64,000 bases of DNA from Vibrio amylolyticus (GTDB lineage Bacteria; Pseudomonadota; Gammaproteobacteria; Enterobacterales; Vibrionaceae), in the NCBI RefSeq assembly GCF_023145695.1, contig NZ_JAJHVV010000002.1, positions 124,001 through 188,000 on the forward strand. The letters run 5' to 3'. Position numbers and translations under genes: made by a program. Numbering within the stretch: position 1 is the stretch's first letter; every line of letters begins with the position of its first letter. Under the pieces are notes generated by a model. That model saw only the letters and a program-made list of their open reading frames with translations. It was not told the DNA's origin and ran no database searches. This document shows, in pieces, positions 50,245 to 58,761 of this stretch.

Positions 50245-51231
50245 TTATTTACCACCCTTACGTAGGCGAGGGTCTAGAACAACGTAGAGCATGTCCGCTA
50301 ACAAGTTAAAGAACAGCATAAACAGCGTCATAATAAGTAGTTGACCTTGTAGAACTTGATAGTCACGTGCGTTAATAGCATTAAGAAGTACGCTACCAAG
50401 ACCTGGGTAGTTGAAGATGATCTCAACGATTAACTGACCGCCAATGGCCATACCAAGAGCCATAGAGAGGGCCGTAACACTTGGAAGTAGTGCGTTTCGT
50501 GCTGCGTAGTTAAAGACTATGCGGTTTTCGCTAAGGCCCTTACCTTTTGCCATGGTGATATAATCTTCAGCAAGAAGGTTAATCATGTTGTTACGCATGT
50601 TTACTAGGAAGCCACCAATTTGAACGATAGTTGCACAGAAAAGAGGAAGCACGGCGTGTTTAGCTACATCAACGATAAAGGCCCAACTTGTCCAGTCTGG
50701 GACGGTACCTGGTGTATAGGCGTAGCCGGTTGGGAACCAGCGTAAGCCGATGGCAAACGTAAATAGTGTCAGCATTGCAATAACAACGGGAGGTACAGCT
50801 TGCAAAATTAGCATTCCCGGAGTGATGAACGTATCGTACTTACTGCCTCGTTTCCACGCAGCAAAGATACCTAGAACAGAGCCAATAGAGAATGAAAGGA
50901 TAACGGCACTACCTGCTAGGAATAGTGACCAACCAAAAGCGCCACCAAGAAGGCTGTTTACGCTTAATGGGTAAAAAGCAATTGAAGTGCCTAGTTCCCA
51001 GCTAAGAATACTTTTGATGTAGGTTAGGTATTGGACATAGATTGGCCCATCTACAAAACCTAACAGTTGTTTCATTGCCTCGATACGCTCTGGAGTAACC
51101 TGCGTGGTTGCGTTAGCAAACATCATGGTAACTGGATCACCCGGCATAGCTCGAGGAATAATAAAATTGAGTGTTGCAGCAACTAAAAGCGCAACCAAAT
51201 AAAATGACAAACGTCTTAAAAAATAACCCAT
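50245..51231 (-). CDS. Chitobiose ABC transporter, permease (DppB-like)
   Basis: Inner-membrane permease, 328 residues. MGYFLRRLSFYLVALLVAA is the first TM helix of OppB/DppB type, followed by PGDPV. The EAA loop is DYITMAKGKGLSENRIVF. It is the first gene after the binding-protein gene, separated from it by 170 bases holding two stem-loops. Confidence 0.93.
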   Translation of the reverse strand: MGYFLRRLSFYLVALLVAATLNFIIPRAMPGDPVTMMFANATTQVTPERIEAMKQLLGFVDGPIYVQYLTYIKSILSWELGTSIAFYPLSVNSLLGGAFGWSLFLAGSAVILSFSIGSVLGIFAAWKRGSKYDTFITPGMLILQAVPPVVIAMLTLFTFAIGLRWFPTGYAYTPGTVPDWTSWAFIVDVAKHAVLPLFCATIVQIGGFLVNMRNNMINLLAEDYITMAKGKGLSENRIVFNYAARNALLPSVTALSMALGMAIGGQLIVEIIFNYPGLGSVLLNAINARDYQVLQGQLLIMTLFMLFFNLLADMLYVVLDPRLRKGGK

Positions 51232-51305
51232 AACTCACACCTTACTCACCCAGATTGTTTCCCTGTTTCTGGTTTCAGGTCGCTCCTAGCGAAAATTTAG
51301 AGCGA

Positions 51306-51356
51306 AAAATCCCCTGACGACTAGCGCCATACTGTTTAATACAGAGTGGGGATTTT
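51306..51356 (-). terminator. Attenuator-like hairpin after the chitin oligosaccharide-binding protein gene
   Basis: AAAATCCCC (51306-51314) pairs with GGGGATTTT (51348-51356), with an inner CTGT/ACAG hairpin. On the minus strand the outer stem ends in a T-run. It would reduce transcription of the permease genes relative to the binding protein. Confidence 0.55.
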
Positions 51357-51361
51357 AATAG

Positions 51362-51384
51362 GCGACGCACGGAATGTACGTCGC
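51362..51384 (-). other. Second stem-loop in the cbp-permease gap
   Basis: GCGACG (51362-51367) pairs with CGTCGC (51379-51384), 18 bases after the cbp stop on the minus strand. It may protect the cbp mRNA 3' end. Confidence 0.5.
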
Positions 51385-51401
51385 TGGAAATGAACTTCTA
51401 C

Positions 51402-53081
51402 TTACTTAACTGGTTTTAGGTCCAGTACGTGTAGTAGACGCTCAGGGATGCCAGCCCAAATGTTTGGACGGCCTTTAGCGTTATCTTCGTTCCACCAGCC
51501 AGTGAATCGAGTTGTATTGTATTGGTACATGTAAGCACCAGACATTACAGGAACGGTCACTTGGTCAGCAGCGATGATTTGCTGGATACCGTGAGCAATA
51601 GCAACCTGCTCATCTTTATCAGCTGTTTTGTAGAAGCTATCTAGAAGGTTATCTAGCTTAGGATTCTTGTAGTAGTGCATCGCGAAACGAGGCATACCAT
51701 CACCATCTTGTAGTGAAGAGTTGTATGCGCTGTTCCAGTATAGGTGTGGATCTGCACCGTGGAAGTAGTTCGTGTAAGCTACATCGTAAGTCGCATCAAG
51801 CATAGCTTGGTTGTATACAGCGAAATCTGGAGTAGCTGCGCGAGCTTTGATGCCTACTTCGTTTAGTTGCTCTACTGCAAGTTGAACAGTGTTGTTGAAG
51901 TCAGTCCAGCCATTTGGAGATTGGATTGATAGTTCAAACGTTTTGCCAGTTGGAGTGTCAACGAAACCGTCGCCATTCACATCTTTAAAGCCAGCTTTCG
52001 CTAGAACGTCTTTTGCACCTTCAACGTTGTACGTGTTGAAACCTTGGTATTTCTTGTGTGTCTTCTCGTCAGACCAAGCTTCGAATGCGTAGCCAAGGCC
52101 AGATGCGAAGTCATTCACAGTACCGCCGCCGTAGAAAGCGATATCGATGATAGTTTGACGGTCAAGAGCCATAGAGAATGCACGACGGAAATCAACGTTG
52201 TTTAACGCTTCGTTTTTCGCTGCATCTGGGTTCTTGAAGTTAACGACAAATGCTTGTGTACCTGCTGGCGGGTACCAGTAGTGGTGATTTTCACTAGCTG
52301 CTGCATAAGTACGGTCGATGTCTGGTACGAATGAAGAAGTCCAGTCTAATTCAGAGTTGATGATTTGACCTAGAAGCTGGTCATTGTTCGCGATTTGTGG
52401 AACACGCAGACAGTCAACATCTAGGTTGTCAGCATCCCAGTAGTTCGGGTTAGCACACTGAATGTACAGTTGAGGAGTAAAGGTATCGATCTCAGTAAAT
52501 GGACCTGTACCTACTGGGTTTTCGTTAGTGAACGTCGCTGGATCTTTCACATCTTTCCATACGTGCTCAGCAACGATAGGAACAACAGAAATTTCGTATG
52601 GTACGTTTGAGTTTGCTTCTGTTAGGCGGAAGCGAACTTTGTAATCGTTTAGTTTCTCAACACTTGTAACCCACTTGTTGATACCACGTTGGTCAAGTTC
52701 AGGTTTGTCCTTAAGAAGTGCATATGAGAATACAACATCATCAGCAGTGAACGACTCACCATCAGACCATTTTACGCCTTTACGAATATCAAAAGTTACG
52801 CTCATTAGGTCGTCAGACATGCTGAAACTTTCTGCAAGACGCATAACTGGAGTGTTACCGTGCATTTCGTTAAATACAACTAATGGCTCGTAGATGAAGT
52901 CTGAAGTTGTGTGTAGGTTCGTTGCTAAGTACGGGTTAAAGTTACGTACCATTGTTTGGTAGAAGTTTGGTACGACTGTTAGTTCACTGCGCTCAGCAGC
53001 AGTTGCTACTGATGCAAAACCCGTTGTTGCAGTTGCAATAATTGCAGTTGCGAGTACTGTTTTTTTTATATTGGCAAGCAT
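51402..53081 (-). CDS. cbp: Periplasmic chitin oligosaccharide-binding protein CBP
   Basis: Family 5 solute-binding protein (559 residues) for (GlcNAc)n. A signal peptide ends near VATA-AERSEL. SBP-5 features include the N-terminal FNPYLATNLHTTSDFIYEPL and IRKGVKWSDGESFTADDVVF in the middle. In V. cholerae the empty CBP binds the periplasmic domain of ChiS and keeps it off; chitobiose releases it. ChiS is encoded just upstream here. SD AAGGA precedes the ATG. The transcript probably has a long, structured leader. Confidence 0.93.
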   Translation of the reverse strand: MLANIKKTVLATAIIATATTGFASVATAAERSELTVVPNFYQTMVRNFNPYLATNLHTTSDFIYEPLVVFNEMHGNTPVMRLAESFSMSDDLMSVTFDIRKGVKWSDGESFTADDVVFSYALLKDKPELDQRGINKWVTSVEKLNDYKVRFRLTEANSNVPYEISVVPIVAEHVWKDVKDPATFTNENPVGTGPFTEIDTFTPQLYIQCANPNYWDADNLDVDCLRVPQIANNDQLLGQIINSELDWTSSFVPDIDRTYAAASENHHYWYPPAGTQAFVVNFKNPDAAKNEALNNVDFRRAFSMALDRQTIIDIAFYGGGTVNDFASGLGYAFEAWSDEKTHKKYQGFNTYNVEGAKDVLAKAGFKDVNGDGFVDTPTGKTFELSIQSPNGWTDFNNTVQLAVEQLNEVGIKARAATPDFAVYNQAMLDATYDVAYTNYFHGADPHLYWNSAYNSSLQDGDGMPRFAMHYYKNPKLDNLLDSFYKTADKDEQVAIAHGIQQIIAADQVTVPVMSGAYMYQYNTTRFTGWWNEDNAKGRPNIWAGIPERLLHVLDLKPVK

Positions 53082-53157
53082 AGCTGTTCCTTACTATTTG
53101 CTTTCGTTTCACTTATGGAAGGAATGTTATCAATTGATTAACACTCTCTAAGACCTA

Positions 53158-53226
53158 CCTCCGTTCATCATTTATCAATCGGAGGAATCAATAAATAGGA
53201 GTGGCCTGTAGGCCTTAGGCACCCTA
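53158..53226 (-). other. Structured leader of the chb operon
   Basis: Three hairpins lie 77-145 bases upstream of the cbp ATG: CCTCCG/CGGAGG (53158-53163 with 53180-53185), GGCCT/AGGCC (53202-53213), and CTTAGG/CCTAAG (53212-53226). The last two share bases, so they would be alternatives. If the promoter is near 53250-53280, all are in the 5' UTR. Confidence 0.45.
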
Positions 53227-53265
53227 AGAAAACACCGTAACGACAAATTTAGCAATTACGATTCC

Positions 53266-53312
53266 CGTCAAATACGTTAAAACTACGTCACTTCACGTCA
53301 TAAACGTTAAAA
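53266..53312 (-). promoter_or_regulatory. Two direct repeats at the predicted chb promoter
   Basis: On the minus strand TTTTAACGTTTATGACG (53296-53312) and TTTTAACGTATTTGACG (53266-53282) match at 15 of 17 bases and are exactly 30 bp apart. The inner one ends in TTGACG, a good -35. A third core (TTTTAACGTT, 53366-53375) points the other way. They look like activator sites; ChiS is the obvious candidate, but I cannot verify its consensus. Confidence 0.5.
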
Positions 53313-53517
53313 ACCTTCCTTTGGTATGAGATTAGTTCATTATTTGAACGTGGATCTAGATCTCATTTTAACGTTTGCTCTGATGGTAAGTTAGTGATCA
53401 CTACTCCTTTGTGCTTTTTGTTCATGGCGTCTTGGCTTGTATTTTGTATAGTGAGATCTGGTTCACTATGAGTGTTTTACGTCAATTTCATCGAGCAAAT
53501 TTATTCTGACGATTTGT

Positions 53518-53682
53518 TGTGATTAAGTTCGCAAACTGGATGGATACATGAAAATCCTTGTCTGTATTTCACGATGAGAGCGGAATTTGTGCAGAATTTC
53601 ACACGTTAAATAGTGCTGTGTTTAGCTTAATTTAGCTCGTGAAAGAACTGATTATGCAATCGGGATTTTGATTGATTTCACA
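53518..53682. promoter_or_regulatory. Three CRP-like sites in the chiS-cbp gap
   Basis: TGTGATTAAGTTCGCA (53518-53533), TGTGCAGAATTTCACA (53588-53603) and TTTGATTGATTTCACA (53667-53682) each match TGTGA-N6-TCACA at 9 of 10 fixed positions. They lie 440-600 bases upstream of cbp. Carbon catabolite control of chitin use is expected, but these may instead serve an unknown transcript in this gap. Confidence 0.5.
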
Positions 53683-53765
53683 CAGCTGTATTGGCGAGAT
53701 TAAGTTGTTTTTTAAGCCCTCGATTTTAACCTTCGACGTTGTTCTACTGATATTGAGAGAGGTTA

Positions 53766-53873
53766 ATGATGGCTTTGAACGTGTTTGCGCTTCTGCGTCA
53801 GGGTCGTTGTGTATGCCTTAACGTTGCAAAGAGTGTTGATATCTTGGCTGTGTTTATACCTAACATTGAATAG
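53766..53873 (+). CDS. Possible small protein in the chiS-cbp gap (35 aa)
   Basis: A 35-codon frame starts ATG-ATG after a strong SD-like GAGAGAGG (53755-53762) and runs to TAG at 53871. The peptide (MMALNVFALLRQ... SVDILAVFIPNIE) is hydrophobic with a central basic, two-cysteine stretch. It is on the plus strand, opposite to both neighbours, 85 bases after a CRP-like site. I recognise no family. It may be chance. Confidence 0.25.
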   Translation: MMALNVFALLRQGRCVCLNVAKSVDILAVFIPNIE

Positions 53874-53962
53874 AAGGTATGGGGCTTATCAGATGCTTTT
53901 AACTTATGAGAATGGTCGTAGGCTTAGAAAGGCTTAAGCCAAGTTGATCTATAATGTGCAAT

Positions 53963-53987
53963 AAAAAGACCCGCATTAAACGGGTCT
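53963..53987 (-). terminator. Terminator of chiS
   Basis: On the minus strand AGACCCG pairs with CGGGTCT (53967-53973 with 53981-53987) and a T-run follows. The 964-base gap 53082-54045 holds this, the small ORF, the CRP-like sites and the chb promoter region described separately. Confidence 0.88.
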
Positions 53988-54045
53988 AATTAAGATGAAA
54001 ATTGGGTGAGCGATACCTAGGCGCCAAATCTATATATTGTCAGTG

Positions 54046-57000
54046 CTAGCTAGTTAGGAGGTGTTGAAGCTTGTCACGTAGTGCGATGATATGAATACGT
54101 TCGGGCCCCTGTTCTTGGCAGTGATCTAAGATGTACTCAATAGAACTTAATACGGTTCTCCAACGAGGCGTTTTAGGCAGTGTCTCTTGGCGAAGATACT
54201 TATCGAGGGTTCTGGTCTGCAAGGTACTTCTGTCCAAGTAAACACGCCAAAGGCCACTTTGCTCAGCAAAAGCAAACTTACTTTGTCCCGTTACACGCTC
54301 CCAATACTCGATAGCGTTTGTCATCGCTTCCACTAGAACTTCCCGCATGACATCTTGCTTGGATTTATTCTCACCACCTACGCGGTCTGCAATTCGGGTA
54401 AATTCACCACCAAGCTCTTTAAGTAGCTGAAGCTTCTCTTTATCGCCTTCAAAAGCGTAGCTTGAGAGCGCTTCAACTGCTGTCTCAAGATTACCAATTC
54501 GCGCTGCATTAACGCTGCCACCAACATTGAAAATGTACATCGCTTTTAGCCCTGACTCCTCTGGGAGTTTGAGTATATCGGAAGAGATAGTTTGACGAAT
54601 ATCTTCGACATAAATATCGATGTTACCGCAGTGATGCTCAAGTTCCACCGTAAGATACTTAGGCGCAATCATCTCATCGGCCATGGAGCGCTTTAGTTGT
54701 TCAGGACTGCGTTTAAAGAGCTTGGAGGCGGCTTCATTAGCAAATCGAACCTTATTGTCTTCGCGCACACAGACAATGGCTTCTGGCGCAGACTCAAGCT
54801 GCTCAAGGAGTCGCCCTTGTGTCTCTAGCAAGCTCGCTTCAACCATGGCACGACGTTTTAACTCAACTTGCAGTTGAGAGTTCTCAATACGTCGTTTTTC
54901 CGCTTGGCTCGCTGATAGATGCGCCGTGATCCGAGCTGCCAGCTCTTGTTTATTAAATGGCTTTGATAGGTAGTCGTTGGCACCAGCCTCGAAGCCGCGA
55001 ACACGATCATCGGTTTGGTTCAGTGCCGTCAGCATAATGATCGGTAGGGCAGAGTGGTCATATTGTTCACGAAGTTTTTCACACACACTGTAGCCTGAAA
55101 GGCCTGGCATCATAATGTCGAGTAGCAATAGTTCAGGCTTTTCCTTCTCTACAAGATCTAGAGTTTCATTGCCATCTTTTGCTGTTCTTACGCGATAGCC
55201 TTCCATGCGTAAAAAACTATCGAGAATGCGTAGATTAACTGGCTCATCATCAGCGACAAGAAGAAGCGGGCCTTGCGGGTTCTCTGGAAGGCTGCTTTGA
55301 TCAGGAAGCACGACTTCATTTAAATCTGGCGCATGGAAATGATCGATTTCACCAAATCCTGCCGCTTCGATTTCTTGTTGCGACGCCAAAGGAAGGGTAA
55401 AGCTAAACGTCGTACCCACCATAGGTTGGCTGCTGACATAAAGAGAACCGTGCATAAGTTCAATTAATTGGCGACTAATGGATAGACCAAGCCCTGTACC
55501 TTGGCGGTAACGGCTAGAGTCACTACCCGCTTGAATCAATGGTTCAAAGATATGCTCTAGTTGATCTGAAGGGATTCCTTGTCCAGTATCAACCACTTGT
55601 ACTCTAAGGTTATCATCAACCACATTGGCGGATATGACGATCTTACCTTCCGAAGTGTATTTAATTGCGTTGCCAACTAGGTTATACAGTACCTGCTCTA
55701 AGCGTTGAGGGTCAGCTGATACCCAAATTAGCTCATCAGGCACTTGGTTTATAATTCGAATTGGTTTATTACCAAGAAGGTGATTAGATAGTTCCAAAAC
55801 CAACCGAGTTGCGCTGGAAAGATCAACAGCAGAGCATTGAATATCAAGGTTTCCGTAACGCATCTTGTGGTAGTCGAGTAAGTCATCTACTAAGGTAGCT
55901 AGACGCTGACCACTGCTGATAATGATATTTAATTGATATTTATGATCCGCTGTTATTGGCCCGTTGGCTCCAGAAACTAAAGACTCAGCAATGCCGACCA
56001 TTCCATGTAGCGGAGTTCTTAATTCATGGGATGTCGTCGCTAGGAATTCATCTTTGAGCTTATTTGCAAGGTGAAGCTCTTCATTTTGTTTCTGAATTAG
56101 ACTTAGGTTACTTTCAAGCTCTTTATTTTGCTCTTTAATGAGTTTCATTTTCTCACGAATGGAACGCTGCATTCGCTCAAAGCTAACAGCTAGGCGTCCT
56201 ATTTCATCTTTGCGCTCAGTGTTGATCATGGTTTCATCAAGATCACCGGCTGATACTTTCTCCGCAGCCCAAGTGAGTTTAAGAAGTGGAGAGGTAATGA
56301 AATTGGATAAATAGTGCGAGGCAATTACAACCAATACCAGAGCGGTAAGCATGGCGATAACAAATAACTTCTTTAGCTGATGAACGCGGCTAAAGGCTTC
56401 TTTTTCTGGTACTTCAACGACGAGTGCCCAATTGATCTCTTTAAAAGATATCGGGCTATAGGCTGCAATTGTCTTTTCTTCCTCAGTATTGAAGTAGGTG
56501 CCAACTGAGCTACGGCCTTGAAGAGCAAAATCGATAACTTCTATGCTGGTGGCAATATCTTCGGTATTAAATGCCATTGATCGGCTTTGATGATCTTGCC
56601 CTACCAGTAGGGTTCTCATTGAGGAGTTTTTTTGGATATCCGCGATGAGTTTAGTGATCCCGTTATTTGGTAATCGGAACATCGCATAACTGTGTAAATA
56701 ACCTTGTTGAATGATAGGCGCTCCAAGCCAAGCAACCGATTTTCCATCTGTTGACGAAAAGTCTGAGATAATAACCGGAGTGAAATCAGGGTTGGTTGCG
56801 TGCTTCTCTTTCACCGTCGCTTTTAGCTTCTGAAAGGTTTCACCTAAATTCCTATCTTTATATTTACCACTGACTAGATTCGTCCCGTAGTAATCATATT
56901 TATAGATTGAATAGGTAACGTTACCGGCTCTATCAACGAGCAAAATATCATCAAAATCAGAGCGCTTAAGCAGTTCTTGATAGGCCCAATGATAACGTTT

Positions 57001-57432
57001 ATGTAGCAGTCGATATCGCTCACTGCCCATATAAGAGCTAGACTGGGGAAGAATCGACGTTCTTATTTGGTCACCAGAACCTTCAATGTAGCGTTGTTGT
57101 GCGTGTTCACGAGCCTGCACAATATCAAGCCCCAAGTTTTGAAAAGCATTGACTAAACCGTAGAATCGCCCGCCACTTGCATAAGCAAGTTCCGAACGAA
57201 CAAAGCCCATTACTTCAGACTCATTGGCATAAAGATAATCGACGACTTGTTGCTGTTTGGTGTCACGTACCGATGTTAGGTGAGACGTACTTTGCTCTTG
57301 CAGATCTTTGGTGTGAGAATGAAGAAAAAACAGTGCAACGACTGTTAGTGGAGTGATACTAAGAACCAAAAAGGCCAACATTAACGTGTTTTGTAGGCGC
57401 TTGAATTTTTGTTTGCGATAAAACCTAAACAT
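54046..57432 (-). CDS. chiS: Hybrid sensor kinase and DNA-binding regulator ChiS
   Basis: Membrane regulator of the chitin utilisation programme, 1128 residues. TM helices lie near residues 18-38 and 356-376 around a periplasmic sensor domain that binds CBP. HAMP (about 377-430), a coiled coil, and HisKA with His469 (TTSHELRTPLHG) follow. The HATPase domain has GTGLGLSI. The receiver has Asp772 (LLLLDIMMPG). A PAS-like region and a C-terminal domain (about 1024-1128) follow; in V. cholerae that last part binds DNA at chb. His469 and Asp772 have the same numbers as in V. cholerae ChiS. Confidence 0.96.
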   Translation of the reverse strand: MFRFYRKQKFKRLQNTLMLAFLVLSITPLTVVALFFLHSHTKDLQEQSTSHLTSVRDTKQQQVVDYLYANESEVMGFVRSELAYASGGRFYGLVNAFQNLGLDIVQAREHAQQRYIEGSGDQIRTSILPQSSSYMGSERYRLLHKRYHWAYQELLKRSDFDDILLVDRAGNVTYSIYKYDYYGTNLVSGKYKDRNLGETFQKLKATVKEKHATNPDFTPVIISDFSSTDGKSVAWLGAPIIQQGYLHSYAMFRLPNNGITKLIADIQKNSSMRTLLVGQDHQSRSMAFNTEDIATSIEVIDFALQGRSSVGTYFNTEEEKTIAAYSPISFKEINWALVVEVPEKEAFSRVHQLKKLFVIAMLTALVLVVIASHYLSNFITSPLLKLTWAAEKVSAGDLDETMINTERKDEIGRLAVSFERMQRSIREKMKLIKEQNKELESNLSLIQKQNEELHLANKLKDEFLATTSHELRTPLHGMVGIAESLVSGANGPITADHKYQLNIIISSGQRLATLVDDLLDYHKMRYGNLDIQCSAVDLSSATRLVLELSNHLLGNKPIRIINQVPDELIWVSADPQRLEQVLYNLVGNAIKYTSEGKIVISANVVDDNLRVQVVDTGQGIPSDQLEHIFEPLIQAGSDSSRYRQGTGLGLSISRQLIELMHGSLYVSSQPMVGTTFSFTLPLASQQEIEAAGFGEIDHFHAPDLNEVVLPDQSSLPENPQGPLLLVADDEPVNLRILDSFLRMEGYRVRTAKDGNETLDLVEKEKPELLLLDIMMPGLSGYSVCEKLREQYDHSALPIIMLTALNQTDDRVRGFEAGANDYLSKPFNKQELAARITAHLSASQAEKRRIENSQLQVELKRRAMVEASLLETQGRLLEQLESAPEAIVCVREDNKVRFANEAASKLFKRSPEQLKRSMADEMIAPKYLTVELEHHCGNIDIYVEDIRQTISSDILKLPEESGLKAMYIFNVGGSVNAARIGNLETAVEALSSYAFEGDKEKLQLLKELGGEFTRIADRVGGENKSKQDVMREVLVEAMTNAIEYWERVTGQSKFAFAEQSGLWRVYLDRSTLQTRTLDKYLRQETLPKTPRWRTVLSSIEYILDHCQEQGPERIHIIALRDKLQHLLTS

Positions 57433-57562
57433 AATAAGACGTTACTTTCCCTGAGGCAGAGTGATGATGGTTAAAATCATCGAGCAAAGAAAAAACCATT
57501 AAAATGACAAAACTAACGAGTTTTTTTACTTTGACAAGTAAGTCTCTACTATTTCGTGTTCA

Positions 57563-57590
57563 AAGGCGCATAAAAGCGTGAATGCGCCTT
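57563..57590 (-). terminator. Stem-loop after rsmC
   Basis: AAGGCGCAT (57563-57571) pairs with ATGCGCCTT (57582-57590), nine perfect bases. On the minus strand only a short T-run follows, so termination is likely but weak. Confidence 0.6.
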
Positions 57591-57645
57591 GGGTTGATGC
57601 TCTTTTAGACAATGGTGGCTTAGTCTTTGCCAATATTAACGAAAA

Positions 57646-58671
57646 CTACGCTTTGCATCCGGCATAGATAGCAAATTTATTGGTCTTATTTAGCGTCTCG
57701 CAATTACTAAAAGCTTGCTGAATAATAGGGATGTACTTTAAAAAACTATTGGCAACGATCAGTAGTTCGCCCTGTTTTTTGAGTTTTGTAGGCGCATCGG
57801 CGAGTAGCGTTTCTGTTGCGCTATAACTCGTATCGAGCCCTGAGTGGAAAGGAGGGTTACTGATAATAAATTGGTAATCATCGCTACAGTCGGAGTAGAC
57901 ATCAGAGGCAAAAACGTTTCCTTTTAGCCCATTAGCAAGAAGCGTTTGCTGGCTAGATGCGACGGCAAGAGCGCTAATATCACACATTTCCAAAGTGATA
58001 TCTGGATTGGTTGTCGCCATGACAGTACCTAAAACACCGGCTCCACAACCAAAGTCGAGTACCTTGCCTTTAAGTTTAGGTAAGGTATCAAGAAGAAGTT
58101 TACTGCCAATATCAAACTCACCGTGGCTAAAGACACCAGGTAAACTCTTAATAATCAAATCTTGCTCGTTGTAGCTCACTTGATAAGTTTTGTACCAATC
58201 GTCTAATGAGAAAGGTTCGGGTTGCTCTGTACACTGCCCCCAATAAAATGAGCAACGTCTTGCCGAATCAAACTTGGTGATCGGGCCGTAAGGTTTGAAC
58301 ATTTTTTCAATGCTTCGAACCCCAGAGCGGTTTTCACCGATAACGATAATCTCAGTATCCTTACCAAGCTTGCTCATCAGCATGGAAAGTAAAAACTCGG
58401 CTTCTGCTTTCGCTTTTGGCCAATAGAGCAGCACCATATCGGCTTGAGTCTTCTCGGTAAACTCTGCACCGAAATAGCAGTTAAGTGCGGCATGAGGTTT
58501 TACCTGTCGGTAGTAACCATAGTTTGTAGTAAAGACAGAAACAGATTCGCAGTGTTCAACCAGTTCTAAAGGGAATAGATCTTCTGCTTCACCGGCAACA
58601 AGAACGTGCTTTCCCTCAAAGTAAGCGAGTTGACGTTGAGCGATTTGGCTAGGAGTAGTGTAAGCAGACAT
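57646..58671 (-). CDS. rsmC: 16S rRNA (guanine(1207)-N(2))-methyltransferase RsmC
   Basis: Methylates G1207 of 16S rRNA in the 30S subunit. The 341-residue protein starts [18 protein letters not shown] at 58671; an in-frame TTG four codons upstream is less likely. It has the RsmC N-terminal domain ([23 protein letters not shown]) and a catalytic domain with SAM motif [12 protein letters not shown] and the N2-guanine motif [10 protein letters not shown] see no good SD. It lies between chiS and an AI-2E family gene on the same strand. Confidence 0.95.
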   Translation of the reverse strand: MSAYTTPSQIAQRQLAYFEGKHVLVAGEAEDLFPLELVEHCESVSVFTTNYGYYRQVKPHAALNCYFGAEFTEKTQADMVLLYWPKAKAEAEFLLSMLMSKLGKDTEIIVIGENRSGVRSIEKMFKPYGPITKFDSARRCSFYWGQCTEQPEPFSLDDWYKTYQVSYNEQDLIIKSLPGVFSHGEFDIGSKLLLDTLPKLKGKVLDFGCGAGVLGTVMATTNPDITLEMCDISALAVASSQQTLLANGLKGNVFASDVYSDCSDDYQFIISNPPFHSGLDTSYSATETLLADAPTKLKKQGELLIVANSFLKYIPIIQQAFSNCETLNKTNKFAIYAGCKA

Positions 58672-58696
58672 GGTTGAATTCAATAGTAAATAAATA

Positions 58697-58726
58697 GAGG
58701 GGTGATTTTCTCATAATCAGCCCCTC
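58697..58726 (-). terminator. Stem-loop after the AI-2E family gene
   Basis: GAGGGG (58697-58702) pairs with CCCCTC (58721-58726), extended inward by TGATT/AATCA past a one-base bulge. On the minus strand TATTTATT follows. It lies just upstream of the rsmC start, so rsmC may depend on read-through or its own promoter. Confidence 0.55.
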
Positions 58727-58761
58727 GCTAGAAGTGTTTATCTTCTCTTCTTTCTATTTAG

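Noticed and set aside
53392..53403. Perfect palindrome TAGTGATCACTA considered as a SlmA or CRP site
   Set aside because: Half-site spacing fits neither GTGAGTACTCAC nor TGTGA-N6-TCACA; left unassigned.
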